DNA from: Planctomycetota bacterium
GTDB lineage: Bacteria > Planctomycetota > UBA1135 > UBA2386
Reading direction: 5' to 3'
Assembly (NCBI GenBank): GCA_016713175.1
Contig: JADJPQ010000030.1
Span: 62,001-126,000, forward strand
Length of the DNA: 64,000 nucleotides
Below are positions 8,719 to 17,411 of this stretch, piece by piece. The number at the start of each line of letters is the position of its first letter. The first letter of the stretch is position 1. The position numbers were made by a program, and so were the translations under genes. Under the pieces are notes generated by a model. That model made no database searches and was not told the DNA's origin. It was given only the letters and a program-made list of their open reading frames with translations.

Positions 8719-9507
8719 ATGAGCGGTGAACCCAGAGTCGGGCCCACGCTGTTGGAACGTCTCGACCTGGCGCTGGTGTCGCGTCTGGTCGGGTCACCGA
8801 CGGCGAACGACGAGATGCTGGCGACGGCGCAGCGTTTCCAGGACCGCATCTACCGGCGGACCGGAACCGATGCGCGGTTCATCGCCGGCGTGCTGCGGCT
8901 GCGCGGCCTCTTGGTGATGGACGACGATGCCGCCGATGTGCTGACCGGATCCACGTCGCGCTTCCAGTCCACCAGCCAGGAGTTCCAGATGATCCGGGGC
9001 CTGCAGGAAGTGCTGCAGATCCTGCGCGATCGCGGCAGTCGTGGCACACCGCCGGATGGTTGGTTCCTGGTCGAGCTGTTCAAGGCGTTGACGCGCGGCC
9101 TGCCGCGCTTCCGCAACAACGTGCTGCGCGTCGATCCGCCGTGGGACGCGGTGTTGTACGTGCGCTATCCGCTGCCGCAGGAACTGAACTACCTGCTCGA
9201 CACCTTCGACCTCGCCCATCGCTATCGCGACTTCCCGCGGCTGTTCGACGACCTGCATCCGGTCCGGCAGGGCTTCCGGATCCTGTGGCGATTCGCGCGG
9301 ATCTCGCCGTTTCCCGACTTCAACGTGTCGATGGCGTGGCTGGCGATGTCGGGCTGGCTGCTGGCGCGCGGCTATCCGTTGATCCTGCCCGAAGCGCAGG
9401 ATCAGGCGTTGCTGGCGCGGCTGGTCGGTGGGCCGCCGCCGGGCAAGGTCGTGCAGTTCGAGTCGCGGTTGCTGGAGACGATCGAGGCGTTCGGCGCTGG
9501 TGGCTGA
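8719..9507 (+). CDS. Fic-like protein with degenerate active-site motif
   Basis: This 262-residue protein has a C-terminal half laid out like a Fic domain. A helix begins LHPVRQGFRILWRFARI, followed by SPFPDFNVSMAW and a hydrophobic helix ending in ARGYPLIL. In active Fic proteins the loop is HxFx(D/E)GNGRxxR. Here only F, D and N survive. The catalytic His is Ser and the glycines and both Arg are lost. AMPylation by the usual mechanism is therefore unlikely, and a structural or regulatory role is possible. The Fic assignment rests on pattern similarity and could be wrong. The ATG at 8719 avoids overlap with the divergent AsmA gene. The stop abuts the birA stop. Confidence 0.55.
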   Translation: MSGEPRVGPTLLERLDLALVSRLVGSPTANDEMLATAQRFQDRIYRRTGTDARFIAGVLRLRGLLVMDDDAADVLTGSTSRFQSTSQEFQMIRGLQEVLQILRDRGSRGTPPDGWFLVELFKALTRGLPRFRNNVLRVDPPWDAVLYVRYPLPQELNYLLDTFDLAHRYRDFPRLFDDLHPVRQGFRILWRFARISPFPDFNVSMAWLAMSGWLLARGYPLILPEAQDQALLARLVGGPPPGKVVQFESRLLETIEAFGAGG

Positions 9508-10275
9508 TCAGCGTGCGGCGCGAATGCCCTGCACGGCGCCGAGCGCGAACGGTCGCTGGTCGAGCACCAGCCGTTCGAAATCGACATCGGTCAGGCGACC
9601 CTCGTAGTCGCGGCCGGCAGACACGACGACCAGTCGACCGACCAGCCCCAGGCGCCGCCGGAACAGCAGTTCGAGTTCGCTGGTCTTCCGCGCCAGCAGC
9701 GCCGCGATCGCGCCATCGAGGGCGATCGTCAGATCGAGCAGCACGCGCGCGCGGTCGAACACGCGACCGGCGGCGAGGGTCAACGACGTGGCGCTGGCTT
9801 GCAGTTCGGTCGGGAACGTGCGCCGGTTGATGTTGATGCCGATGCCGATCAGCCAGGTGCCGGGGTGGCCGCCGCTGGCGTCGATCAGCACGCCGGCGAG
9901 CTTGCGATCGTCGCAGAACACGTCATTCGGCCACTTGATGCGCAGTTCGCGCTCGAGCAGCGGCTCCAGCGTCTGCGCGACGGCGACCGGCACCGACGCC
10001 GGCAGCGCGAGCGGCACCGGCAGATCCGCCCGGACCCGGAAGGTGACCGCCAGGTCGGCGGCCGGCTCGTCGTTCCAGAGGTGTTGTTGCCGCCCGCGAC
10101 CACGGGTCTGGTGATCGGCCCAGAACACCGCATCCGCCCCGTCCGGATCCGATGCCGCCAGATCCTGCGTGGAGGAGCACTCCGGTACGTGCACGAGCTG
10201 CCGGAACCGCGTTTGGCGGCCCAGCTCCTGGGCGAGGGCATGGTCGAGCATGGCGAGACCTGGGGTCGTCATCAT
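9508..10275 (-). CDS. birA: Biotin--[acetyl-CoA-carboxylase] ligase
   Basis: This enzyme activates biotin as biotinyl-AMP and attaches it to carboxylase carrier proteins. The motifs are clear: SSTQDLA, the biotinyl-AMP loop GRGRQQHLW, KWPNDV, KLAGVLID and GIGININ, followed by a small C-terminal SH3-like domain (YEGRLTDVD). There is no N-terminal winged-helix domain, so this is a monofunctional ligase and not a biotin-operon repressor. The tandem ATG at 10275/10272 gives about 255 residues. An in-frame ATG at 10314 would add 13 unconserved residues. The gene is divergent from the glycosyltransferase-TPR gene. Confidence 0.92.
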   Translation of the reverse strand: MMTTPGLAMLDHALAQELGRQTRFRQLVHVPECSSTQDLAASDPDGADAVFWADHQTRGRGRQQHLWNDEPAADLAVTFRVRADLPVPLALPASVPVAVAQTLEPLLERELRIKWPNDVFCDDRKLAGVLIDASGGHPGTWLIGIGININRRTFPTELQASATSLTLAAGRVFDRARVLLDLTIALDGAIAALLARKTSELELLFRRRLGLVGRLVVVSAGRDYEGRLTDVDFERLVLDQRPFALGAVQGIRAAR

Positions 10276-10352
10276 CACGCACTTGAGTTGGATGTCCAGG
10301 ATTGCCGATGGCATCGGGGACGTCGCCGCATGGCGGCGTCGGCAAAGGAAAC

Positions 10353-12836
10353 TTGACGACTCACGGCGATTCCCGACCGGTCGGATTCTGCGGACCGGTG
10401 GCGTGTTGGCAGGACCTGCTCCCGCCGGCCGAGCGCGTGCTGCGGCTGCCGCACGATCGCGCGCGCGTGGGCCTGGCGCCGCGTTCGCGCGGTGAGGTCG
10501 TCGAGCCGTCGTTGCGCTTCCAGCTGATCGAAGTGCAGTCGTTCACCGAATCGCTCGGTCGCATCGAGGATGCGCTGCCGACGCTGGCCGAACGGCTGAC
10601 CGACGACGGCGTTCTGGTGGTCGAAGTCGACAACCTGCAGTCGCCGCGGCAACTGCGCCTCGTGCTCGAAGGCCGGCCCGGCGCGTTCGACGTCGCCGGC
10701 AGCCTGGAGGATCCGGCGTTGCCGCTGCCGTTGCGGCGGGTGCTCTCGGCCATCACGGCCTCGGATCTGCAGGTCGTCGATGTCGTGCGCGTGCCGGCCG
10801 ACAACGACGCGGCGTGTCGCGGACTCGGTCAGTCCGGTTTCGCCCACGGCATGCTGCCACTCGAATGGTTGGCGGCGACACCGCCGTCGCGATTCTGGCT
10901 GCGGTGCGAACGGCGTCGCACGCTCGCTGGATCGGTGCTGATCGGCGTCGGGGAGGCGGCAGCACAACAGGCGACGGCGAACGCGATCCGGTCGTTCCTG
11001 CCGGCGGATTGGGAGATCGTCGTCGCCGAGTCGACGGGCGAAGCGACTGGTTGGAATCGTGCGGTCGTCCGCGCCCGCGGCGAGCTCGTCTGGTTCCTGC
11101 GCGCAGGGGCACTGCCGGGCAAGGCACTGTTCTCGGCACTGCACGGGCTGGCGATGGTCGGCCCGGCGGCGCCGGGCAACGACGGCGACCGCGCCCAGCC
11201 AGGTGATCTCAGCGGTCTGATGCTGGCACGTGACACCGTGCTGCTGGCCGGGCCGATCGACGAGACCTACGCCAACTCGCGCATCGGGCTCGAGGCCTGG
11301 CACATGCGGCTGGACAGCTGTGCCGCGGCGGTCGTGGTTGCCGAAGGTGAGTTCACCACTCCGCCAGCTCCGGTCGAAGTGCCGGCGCAGTTCGCGCGCG
11401 AGTCCGAACAACTGCTGGCGGCGTGGTCGCCGATCCACGGTGAACGCCCGGCGGCACCGGCGATCGCCGAGAGGCCGGCAGTGCCGGCGCCGTGGCAGGG
11501 CCGTTCGCCGAAGGTCAGCCTGTGCATGATCGCGCGCAACGAAGAGCGCTTCCTGGCCGACTGCCTGCAGCAGGCCCGCGCCGCGGTCGACGAGATCGTG
11601 CTGGTCGACACCGGTTCGACGGATCGGACGATCGCGATCGCCGAATCGTTCGGCGCCAAGGTCGTGCAGCGGCCCTGGGACGACGACTTCTCGGCGCCGC
11701 GCAACGAGGCGCTGCGGCATGCCACCGGCGACTGGATCCTGGTGCTCGATGCCGATGAGTTCCTGGTCGGCGATGCCTGCGCGCGGATCCGCGAGCTGGT
11801 CACCGACGCGTCGGTCAGCGGCTACCACCTGCACTTCACCAACCTCTACACCGGCGGCAAGACGCTCGGCGTGATGATGGTGCGCCTGTTCCGCAACCTG
11901 CCGGGGATCGAGTACCAGAACGTCATCCACGAGCAGGTGACGCCGTCGCTGACCCGCATCGGCGGCGAACTCGGCCTGATCCTGTCGCAGTGCGACGTCG
12001 AGGTCGAACACCACGGCTACACCGACGAACTGATGGCGTCGCGGGCCAAGAACGAGCGCAACGAGCGCCTATTCCAGAAGCAGCTCGCGCGCCATCCCGA
12101 CGACATCTACAGCCTCTACAAGTACGGCGACTTCCTGCGGCGCGTTCCCGGTCGTGGCGACGATGCGCGCGATCTGCTCGAGCGCTGCTTGCAGCAGCTG
12201 CTGGCCGGACCGCCGTCGATGCCACGGCAACTGCCGTTTGCGGGCGAAGTGGCGGCGCTGTGCGCGCTCGAGTTCGCGCGCGCCGGTCGGACGCAGCGGG
12301 CGCTCGAGATCGTCGACACCGCGCTGCGGCGGTTCCTGCCGACGCCCAATCTGCACTACCTCGCCGCCAGCCTGCTGCTCGGCAATGGCAAGCATGACGA
12401 CGCGATCGCGCACTTCCGCCGCTGCCTCGCCTATCGCGGGCAGGTGCTGGTGGTGCCGATCCAGGATGGCATCACCGGTCACGTGTCGCTGGCCGGCATC
12501 GCGCAGGCCTGGCTGCAGAAGGGCGACTTCGAACGCGCCCGCCGGCTGCTCGAACAGGCGATCGCGCTGGAGCCGCGCTACGAGGTCAGCCACCTGGTGT
12601 TGTCGCGCCTGCACCTGCTGCGCGGCGACACGCTGGCGGCGTTGCACACCCTGACCGCCTACCTGGCGGCGCATCCGGAATCGCCGGGCGCCTGCCAACA
12701 GACCACGCTGATCCTGCAAAGCCTGGGCATGAAGGACCAGGCGCGGCGGATGGGCGCTCGTGCGCTCGGCCTGCTGGAGGCCCGGGCGCTGGACCACGAA
12801 GCCTCCGAGATGAAACGAATCCTGGCCGCGATCTGA
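10353..12836 (+). CDS. Multidomain family 2 glycosyltransferase with TPR repeats
   Basis: The protein has ~827 residues and several parts. Residues ~50-150 resemble the C-terminal half of a SAM methyltransferase domain (DDGVLVVEVDNLQS...LPLPLRRVLSAITASDL). Residues ~190-260 look like a degenerate second glycosyltransferase-like segment. A clear GT2 domain starts near 390 (KVSLCMIARNEERFLADCL, DTGSTDRT, VLDADEF). At least four TPR units follow from ~590 to the end. GT2-TPR proteins transfer sugars in the cytoplasm, often onto glycans or O-linked protein sites. The TTG at 10353 is preferred because AAAGGA precedes it; an ATG at 10302 is an alternative. Confidence 0.8.
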   Translation: MTTHGDSRPVGFCGPVACWQDLLPPAERVLRLPHDRARVGLAPRSRGEVVEPSLRFQLIEVQSFTESLGRIEDALPTLAERLTDDGVLVVEVDNLQSPRQLRLVLEGRPGAFDVAGSLEDPALPLPLRRVLSAITASDLQVVDVVRVPADNDAACRGLGQSGFAHGMLPLEWLAATPPSRFWLRCERRRTLAGSVLIGVGEAAAQQATANAIRSFLPADWEIVVAESTGEATGWNRAVVRARGELVWFLRAGALPGKALFSALHGLAMVGPAAPGNDGDRAQPGDLSGLMLARDTVLLAGPIDETYANSRIGLEAWHMRLDSCAAAVVVAEGEFTTPPAPVEVPAQFARESEQLLAAWSPIHGERPAAPAIAERPAVPAPWQGRSPKVSLCMIARNEERFLADCLQQARAAVDEIVLVDTGSTDRTIAIAESFGAKVVQRPWDDDFSAPRNEALRHATGDWILVLDADEFLVGDACARIRELVTDASVSGYHLHFTNLYTGGKTLGVMMVRLFRNLPGIEYQNVIHEQVTPSLTRIGGELGLILSQCDVEVEHHGYTDELMASRAKNERNERLFQKQLARHPDDIYSLYKYGDFLRRVPGRGDDARDLLERCLQQLLAGPPSMPRQLPFAGEVAALCALEFARAGRTQRALEIVDTALRRFLPTPNLHYLAASLLLGNGKHDDAIAHFRRCLAYRGQVLVVPIQDGITGHVSLAGIAQAWLQKGDFERARRLLEQAIALEPRYEVSHLVLSRLHLLRGDTLAALHTLTAYLAAHPESPGACQQTTLILQSLGMKDQARRMGARALGLLEARALDHEASEMKRILAAI

Positions 12837-12864
12837 GCGGCCCTTTACCGAAGCGAGAGAGACG

Positions 12865-13500
12865 ATGACGAACGCCATCAAGACGCCGATCCCGACGACG
12901 CCGACGCCGGCGCCGACCCGCCCGGGCTTCCAGCCCATCCCGACCCGCATCCGCGACGTGCGCGATGCGCAGGTGCCGCCGCTGGTCGTCAACCCGATTG
13001 CCGACCAGAACCGCCAGGCGGTCACCGAGAGCCTGACCGAACTCGGCTCGCGGCTCGCCGACATCCACCGCACGGCTGCCGAAGCGTGGCTGTCGCAGGG
13101 CGAGTACGACAAGGCGTTGCCGCACCTGGAGACGGCGGCGACGTTCGCGCCGACCGAGATGGAGTACCACCACCAGCTCGGCTTCGTGCGCTACATCACC
13201 GGCGACGACGTCGGCGCGATCAACTCGTTCAACATGGTGCTGGCCAACGACAACACCAATTCGGAAGCCTGGTTCAACCTGGGCATGGTGCTGTTCGGGC
13301 AGAGCCAGTTCGCCGAAGCGGAGGATTGCTTCCGCAAGTCGCTGGATCACCAGCCGGGCGATGCGCAGACGTGGAACAACCGCGGCGTGTGCCTGTGGCG
13401 GCTGAATCGGATCCCGGATGCGCGGGCGTGCTTCCAGCGCGCGCTGCAGATCGATCCGAACGATCAGGACGCGGTCTACAACCTCGCCAACGTGCGGTAG
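12865..13500 (+). CDS. TPR-repeat protein
   Basis: This 211-residue protein has a Pro/Thr-rich N-terminus (residues 1-30, probably disordered) and then about four TPR units, for example AWFNLGMVLFGQSQFAEAED and TWNNRGVCLWRLNRIPDA. A purine-rich ribosome site (GAAGCGAGAGAGA) precedes the ATG. There is no signal peptide or membrane helix, so it is probably a cytoplasmic scaffold. It lies 28 nt after the glycosyltransferase-TPR gene in the same direction, so the two are likely co-transcribed. Partners are unknown. Confidence 0.8.
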   Translation: MTNAIKTPIPTTPTPAPTRPGFQPIPTRIRDVRDAQVPPLVVNPIADQNRQAVTESLTELGSRLADIHRTAAEAWLSQGEYDKALPHLETAATFAPTEMEYHHQLGFVRYITGDDVGAINSFNMVLANDNTNSEAWFNLGMVLFGQSQFAEAEDCFRKSLDHQPGDAQTWNNRGVCLWRLNRIPDARACFQRALQIDPNDQDAVYNLANVR

Positions 13501-13756
13501 GACGGGGTCGCGGTCGGATCCGCGATTTCGTCTCCGCGTGAACCGGCTGGCCGGCGGCTCGTGCCTTTTGGTGCGGGGCGTCGGCTGCACGTCGTCACCA
13601 GTGGGCCTCAGTGCGTTCGCATTGTGGATGTCCTCGGTGGCGACGCTGACGTTCCGTACCGACCTGGATCGATTCGAGCCGTGCGACGCCGACGTGGCGT
13701 TCGCCGGCGGGATTGCGCAGCTCGCCGAAGTCCAGGTCGGCAGTGGGAACTCTTGG
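13501..13756. other. Intergenic stretch, no gene recognised
   Basis: About 256 bases lie between the TPR gene and a minus-strand gene remnant. Open frames on both strands here are short and Arg-rich with no recognisable motif. It may be decayed sequence continuous with the neighbouring remnant. Confidence 0.4.
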
Positions 13757-13870
13757 CTACAGCCGGCCGATGTTGAGTGTCACCGCGTTGGAGGTGGCGG
13801 CGCCCATCGCGTTGGCGGCCGGGTCCAGCATCAGGGTCTGGCAGTGCACCTGGGGCGCCGCGCCTTCTGT
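13757..13870 (-). pseudogene. Remnant of a secreted-protein C-terminal module
   Basis: On the minus strand a frame bounded by an upstream stop (13871-13873) encodes about 37 residues, including QTLMLDPAANAMGAATSNAV and TLNIG before a TAG stop at 13757. This matches the end of the C-terminal module shared by secreted proteins of this lineage (compare the genes at 15787 and 27614). There is no start codon and no upstream domain, so only the 3' tip of a former gene remains. The orientation is opposite to the neighbouring genes. Confidence 0.65.
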
Positions 13871-13945
13871 TCACGGCGTCTGAAGTGTATTACGATGACA
13901 CTGTGGGCCTGCGGACCAGATCGGTTCCGGCCACAGGAGGCATCG

Positions 13946-15790
13946 ATGCAACGCTTCTGCTCTGCTCTGCTCCTGAGTAGCCCGGTCATGGGCCAGAACG
14001 GCTGGAGCCGTGGCAACTACCCCGCGAATGCTGGGACACCAGTCGGACAAGGAACGTTCACTCCGATCGAGGCGTTTCCCCGGCCTGGCGACCCCGGCTA
14101 CGACTCGTCCAGCATCTGCGCGCGGACTTCGGGCATGGTTGCGTTCGTGGATCCGATGGGGACGGCGGATCCGAATGACGATCGGGAGTATCTGGTCGTC
14201 GGCAGGTCCGACGGCGTGTTCCTGATCGACGCGACGCCGGATCCATCGGCGGTGATCGTCACCGGTTTCCCGGCGTCGAACCGGGTTCAGTTCGTCGCGG
14301 AAACCGGTGGCCCGACGATTGCGCACCTTTCGGTCCTCAACGGTAGCGGGCAGAACGGCAATGGTGGCAACTACCCCCCGTACTGCGGTGGAAGTGGCGT
14401 GTACACGTGGACGAGCAAGGACACGACCAATCGTGAAGTCGCGGCCTACCAGGTGTCGGTCAACGAGTTCGCGATCTATGCCGTCAACGTGCTCCGGAAC
14501 GGAATCTGGTGCCTGCGCGTGTTCCGGGAGACGACCGGGGCCAACGCTGGCCTGTTGTCGATCGACGCCGCGTCGGAAGTGTGGTTGACGACGACCAGCA
14601 ACGGCAATCCGATCGGGTTCTGTCATCACGTGGTCGTCGACCAGCAGCACGGGCAGTTGTTCATTGCGGATGATGCGAACCGGCAGATCCGGACGTTCAA
14701 TCTGTCGAATACGAACTTCGCGAACCTGACATGGGTCCGGGACTACCCTGGTTTCGGCAATACGACCATGGGGTTTCACGAGGGCTTTTTGAAGAACGGC
14801 AAGCTCTGGATGAGCGTGGCACACCCGACACTCCGCGTCGATGTGCTCACACTACCCGTGACGAGCTCGTCGACCCCCGCCACATTCACCACGTCGTTTG
14901 CGGGAGGACACAGTTGCTACGTCGACGAAATGCCGCTTCCGGTGCCGCACTTGTGGTCGCTCCAGGCGGGCCCCCCGCGCGGCCCGGGGGGGCGGGCCCT
15001 CCGGGGCCCCCCCCCCCGGGGCGCGGGCCGGGGGGGGTTTGCGGGGGGGGGCGCGACGACGGCCCCTTTGGCGAGCTTCGACTTCACCAGTGCGTCGTTT
15101 CCATCCCCCTACAGAAGTTGGCAGGTTCCGGCACAGTTCCCTGACGAAGGCCGGAAGGGATGGTACGAGCTGCTCGACCACTACCGTGGGGCATGGGACG
15201 TTGTTCCGTATCACGACTCGGGTATTGTCCATGTGCCGGGTGGTGAGAAAGGCGCGATAGCGTTCCGATTGAACCACGGGCACGCGAACCGCTATTGGCG
15301 ATCCACGCCCTTCCAAGGCGCCACGGGCAGCAGCCCCTCGGCGTCACCGGGCGTGTTTCCGAAGGTCGTGGTCACCAGCGGCCCGGTGCGTGCGGGGGGC
15401 ACGATCGTGATCATGGACGAGAACAGACCCAAACTGGCCTCTGTGTCATCGACCGGAGCGCCTGTGCGCTATCAGTGGTCCCTCGCGGTCATGCGGACTG
15501 GAACCCCACCTATCGTCGCCACACGACCCTGGACGCACAACGGCGTCACCCGCGACGTGGACTTCAATCTGGATGTCAACCAGTCGTTCCTGTTTGTCAC
15601 CAATCCGGTCTACGGTAGCGACACGTTCGTCTTCCCGGGCAACTTGATATTGGCGGGGGACCCGTTCTACGCGCAGATGTTTGTGAAGGAGGAGGTTCAG
15701 AGTACGTCGGGGACATGGCAGGCGACCGGTGCCTGGTCGGCGTCACGAGGGACATGGGTTGGCGTCATTCCCACCGGAGTCGTCGAGTGA
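13946..15790 (+). CDS. Secreted choice-of-anchor-B-like protein, possibly chimeric
   Basis: The protein has 614 residues. An excellent AGGAGG site (13935-13940) precedes the ATG. The first ~330 residues resemble choice-of-anchor B proteins: a repeated pattern of 'DDREYLVVGRSDGVFLIDAT', 'CHHVVVDQQHGQLFIADD' and 'GFHEGFLKNGKLWMSVAHP' suggests a beta-propeller-like fold. A short hydrophobic leader ends near SSPVMGQ. The frame then crosses a G/C homopolymer tract (14965-15055) that reads as low-complexity Gly/Pro/Arg. Beyond it is an unrelated beta-rich C-terminal part of ~240 residues. The two halves may belong to different genes joined by an assembly error. Its stop overlaps the next start (GTGA). 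Confidence 0.55.
   Translation: MQRFCSALLLSSPVMGQNGWSRGNYPANAGTPVGQGTFTPIEAFPRPGDPGYDSSSICARTSGMVAFVDPMGTADPNDDREYLVVGRSDGVFLIDATPDPSAVIVTGFPASNRVQFVAETGGPTIAHLSVLNGSGQNGNGGNYPPYCGGSGVYTWTSKDTTNREVAAYQVSVNEFAIYAVNVLRNGIWCLRVFRETTGANAGLLSIDAASEVWLTTTSNGNPIGFCHHVVVDQQHGQLFIADDANRQIRTFNLSNTNFANLTWVRDYPGFGNTTMGFHEGFLKNGKLWMSVAHPTLRVDVLTLPVTSSSTPATFTTSFAGGHSCYVDEMPLPVPHLWSLQAGPPRGPGGRALRGPPPRGAGRGGFAGGGATTAPLASFDFTSASFPSPYRSWQVPAQFPDEGRKGWYELLDHYRGAWDVVPYHDSGIVHVPGGEKGAIAFRLNHGHANRYWRSTPFQGATGSSPSASPGVFPKVVVTSGPVRAGGTIVIMDENRPKLASVSSTGAPVRYQWSLAVMRTGTPPIVATRPWTHNGVTRDVDFNLDVNQSFLFVTNPVYGSDTFVFPGNLILAGDPFYAQMFVKEEVQSTSGTWQATGAWSASRGTWVGVIPTGVVE
14965..15055. repeat. G/C homopolymer-rich tract
   Basis: About 90 bases are almost only G and C, including a run of 11 C (15007-15017), a run of 8 G (15030-15037) and a run of 9 G (15043-15051). 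Nothing else in the window looks like this. It interrupts a gene whose two sides do not obviously belong together. A sequencing or assembly artefact is the simplest explanation. A real hypervariable tract is the alternative. Confidence 0.7.
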
Positions 15791-17076
15791 GCCGCTTCTT
15801 CTATGGTGTTGCGATGGTGCTGGTTGCAACAGCCAGCGCGCAAGTACCAACCCGTGGCTGGGTCGAGGCGTTTCCAACCTGGATGGACATCGTAGATGGT
15901 AGGGGCCGCTTGCTGGCTTCGACGAATGCCGGCAGGATCCAGTCTGCATTGGTCGATGAACGGGGTGAGATGTACTGCTATCTCCAGAGTGCTGGCGTCC
16001 ATGAGGTGACTTACCAGCCTCCGCACCTGATCTTCGGTGGCTTGATCAACGCCGGGCTCTGGGGCTCCGTTCACGCCGATCGTTCGCGCCTGTTGGTCGT
16101 GCATGACTACATCATCGGGTACCAAGTCGGGTCCCTGGCGTTCGTCGAGAAGACTGCACCCTACCGCGCCACCACATTCCCGACGCAGTTCGCCGCTGGC
16201 CGGGCTGCCTACGACGGCCGCAATTTGTACTGGATGATCACGGTCGACGGCACCAGTCCGTACCACCTTTTCGGCCTCGACACTCGCCGCTTCCCTCTCG
16301 TGCCGCGCCCGATCGCGGCGCTGCCGGTGAGAGTCTGGACTCGGCCGCAACTCGGTATCACGATCGGCCCGGATGGCAAGATCCTGCTCCTGGACGACAG
16401 CCTTTGGCTCGTCGACCCGGAGACCGGTGCAATGACGGCATTGTCGCCGCCGCCTCCAGACCCGTTGTTCTACTGGCCGTCGGGAATCGACACCAAGCCG
16501 ACAGCGCTCGCCTATGACCCCTGGACGGGCACTGTCATGGCAGCGGTGTTGGCGGTGACGTGGAGTTTCTCCGCGGCATACAGCCAGACCTATGGCTCGG
16601 GAACGTGGGCACTGTGGGCGCAGTATCCACTGATCGGATTCAGCGAACTGCAGAGCACGTCACCGCGCCCGTTCGAACCGTTCGGCCTGGGCTGCGACAA
16701 CGCTACAGGTCGCGACGCCAAGCTTGGATGGACTGGCCTCTCGGCGCCGGGAAGGACCTTCTCGATCACGTTGCGCGACGCTGAGCCCAACGGCCTGGGC
16801 GTGATCTGGCTCGGGCTCAGCGAGACGTGGTGGCTCTTGCCGCTGCCGCTCGACCTCGGACCCTACGGAGCGCCAGGCTGTTCGATCCTGGTGGCGAGCG
16901 ACGATCCCCTGGTCGTCGTCGTCGGCAATGCCGGCAAGGCCGCGCGGGCTTTCCAGGTTCCGCAGGATCCTGCCCTGGTCGGCATGGACGTGTTCTGTCA
17001 GGCGGCGAGCACATCGAGCACGAACGCCCTCGGCGTGACGACCAGCGACGCGATGCTGATCCGGATTCGACAGTAG
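15787..17076 (+). CDS. Secreted protein with planctomycete-type C-terminal module
   Basis: The 429-residue protein begins with a signal peptide (hydrophobic GVAMVLVATASAQ). The middle is beta-rich with propeller-like strands (ITIGPDGKILLLDD, ALAYDPWTGTVMAAV). The last ~130 residues are the C-terminal module: FGLGCDNATGR, IWLGLSETWWLLPLPLDLG, PGCSILVASDD, and an ending close to ALGVTTSDAMLIRIRQ. This module is common on secreted proteins of deep planctomycetes and its role is unknown. The GTG start overlaps the upstream stop by 4 nt. Base composition appears less G/C-rich than the core genes, suggesting accessory origin. Confidence 0.7.
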   Translation: MSRFFYGVAMVLVATASAQVPTRGWVEAFPTWMDIVDGRGRLLASTNAGRIQSALVDERGEMYCYLQSAGVHEVTYQPPHLIFGGLINAGLWGSVHADRSRLLVVHDYIIGYQVGSLAFVEKTAPYRATTFPTQFAAGRAAYDGRNLYWMITVDGTSPYHLFGLDTRRFPLVPRPIAALPVRVWTRPQLGITIGPDGKILLLDDSLWLVDPETGAMTALSPPPPDPLFYWPSGIDTKPTALAYDPWTGTVMAAVLAVTWSFSAAYSQTYGSGTWALWAQYPLIGFSELQSTSPRPFEPFGLGCDNATGRDAKLGWTGLSAPGRTFSITLRDAEPNGLGVIWLGLSETWWLLPLPLDLGPYGAPGCSILVASDDPLVVVVGNAGKAARAFQVPQDPALVGMDVFCQAASTSSTNALGVTTSDAMLIRIRQ

Positions 17077-17092
17077 CCGTCAGCGCGCTTCG

Positions 17093-17407
17093 TTGGACGC
17101 TGCAAGGGGCAGCGCGTCGGCGAAGTGGGCGCTGATGGCGCCGATCTTCGTGCCGATGCTGATGCTGGTCGGCTATCCGCCGGGCTCGACCCAGGCGGCC
17201 TATCGGGTCGGCGACAGGTGCACCAACGTCATCTCGCCGATGATGAGCTACTTCGCGCTGATCATCGCGTTCGTGCAGCGCTACGACCGCAAAGCGGGTC
17301 TCGGCACACTGGTGGCGACGATGCTGCCGTTCTCGCTGGCGCTGCTGCTGGTCTGGTCGACGTTCTTCGGCGTCTGGATGGCTTTGGGCCTGCCCTTCGG
17401 GCCCTGA
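17093..17407 (+). pseudogene. 3' fragment of an AbgT-family transporter
   Basis: The frame encodes ~104 residues that match the C-terminus of AbgT-type transporters (p-aminobenzoyl-glutamate and related antimetabolites): SASAKWALMAPIFVPMLMLV, TQAAYRVGD, TNVISPMMSYF, QRYDRKAGLGTL and a final helix ending GLPFGP. Full AbgT proteins have about 500 residues, so roughly four-fifths is missing from the 5' side. The homology begins at about 17108, immediately after the accessory secreted-protein gene, which suggests that the insertion or deletion endpoint is there. A truncated product is unlikely to transport. Confidence 0.75.
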
Positions 17408-17411
17408 TCGT

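Noticed and set aside
14965..15055. G-runs as a functional G-quadruplex
   Set aside because: The runs are irregular, occur on both strands and sit at a suspect junction. An artefact is more likely.
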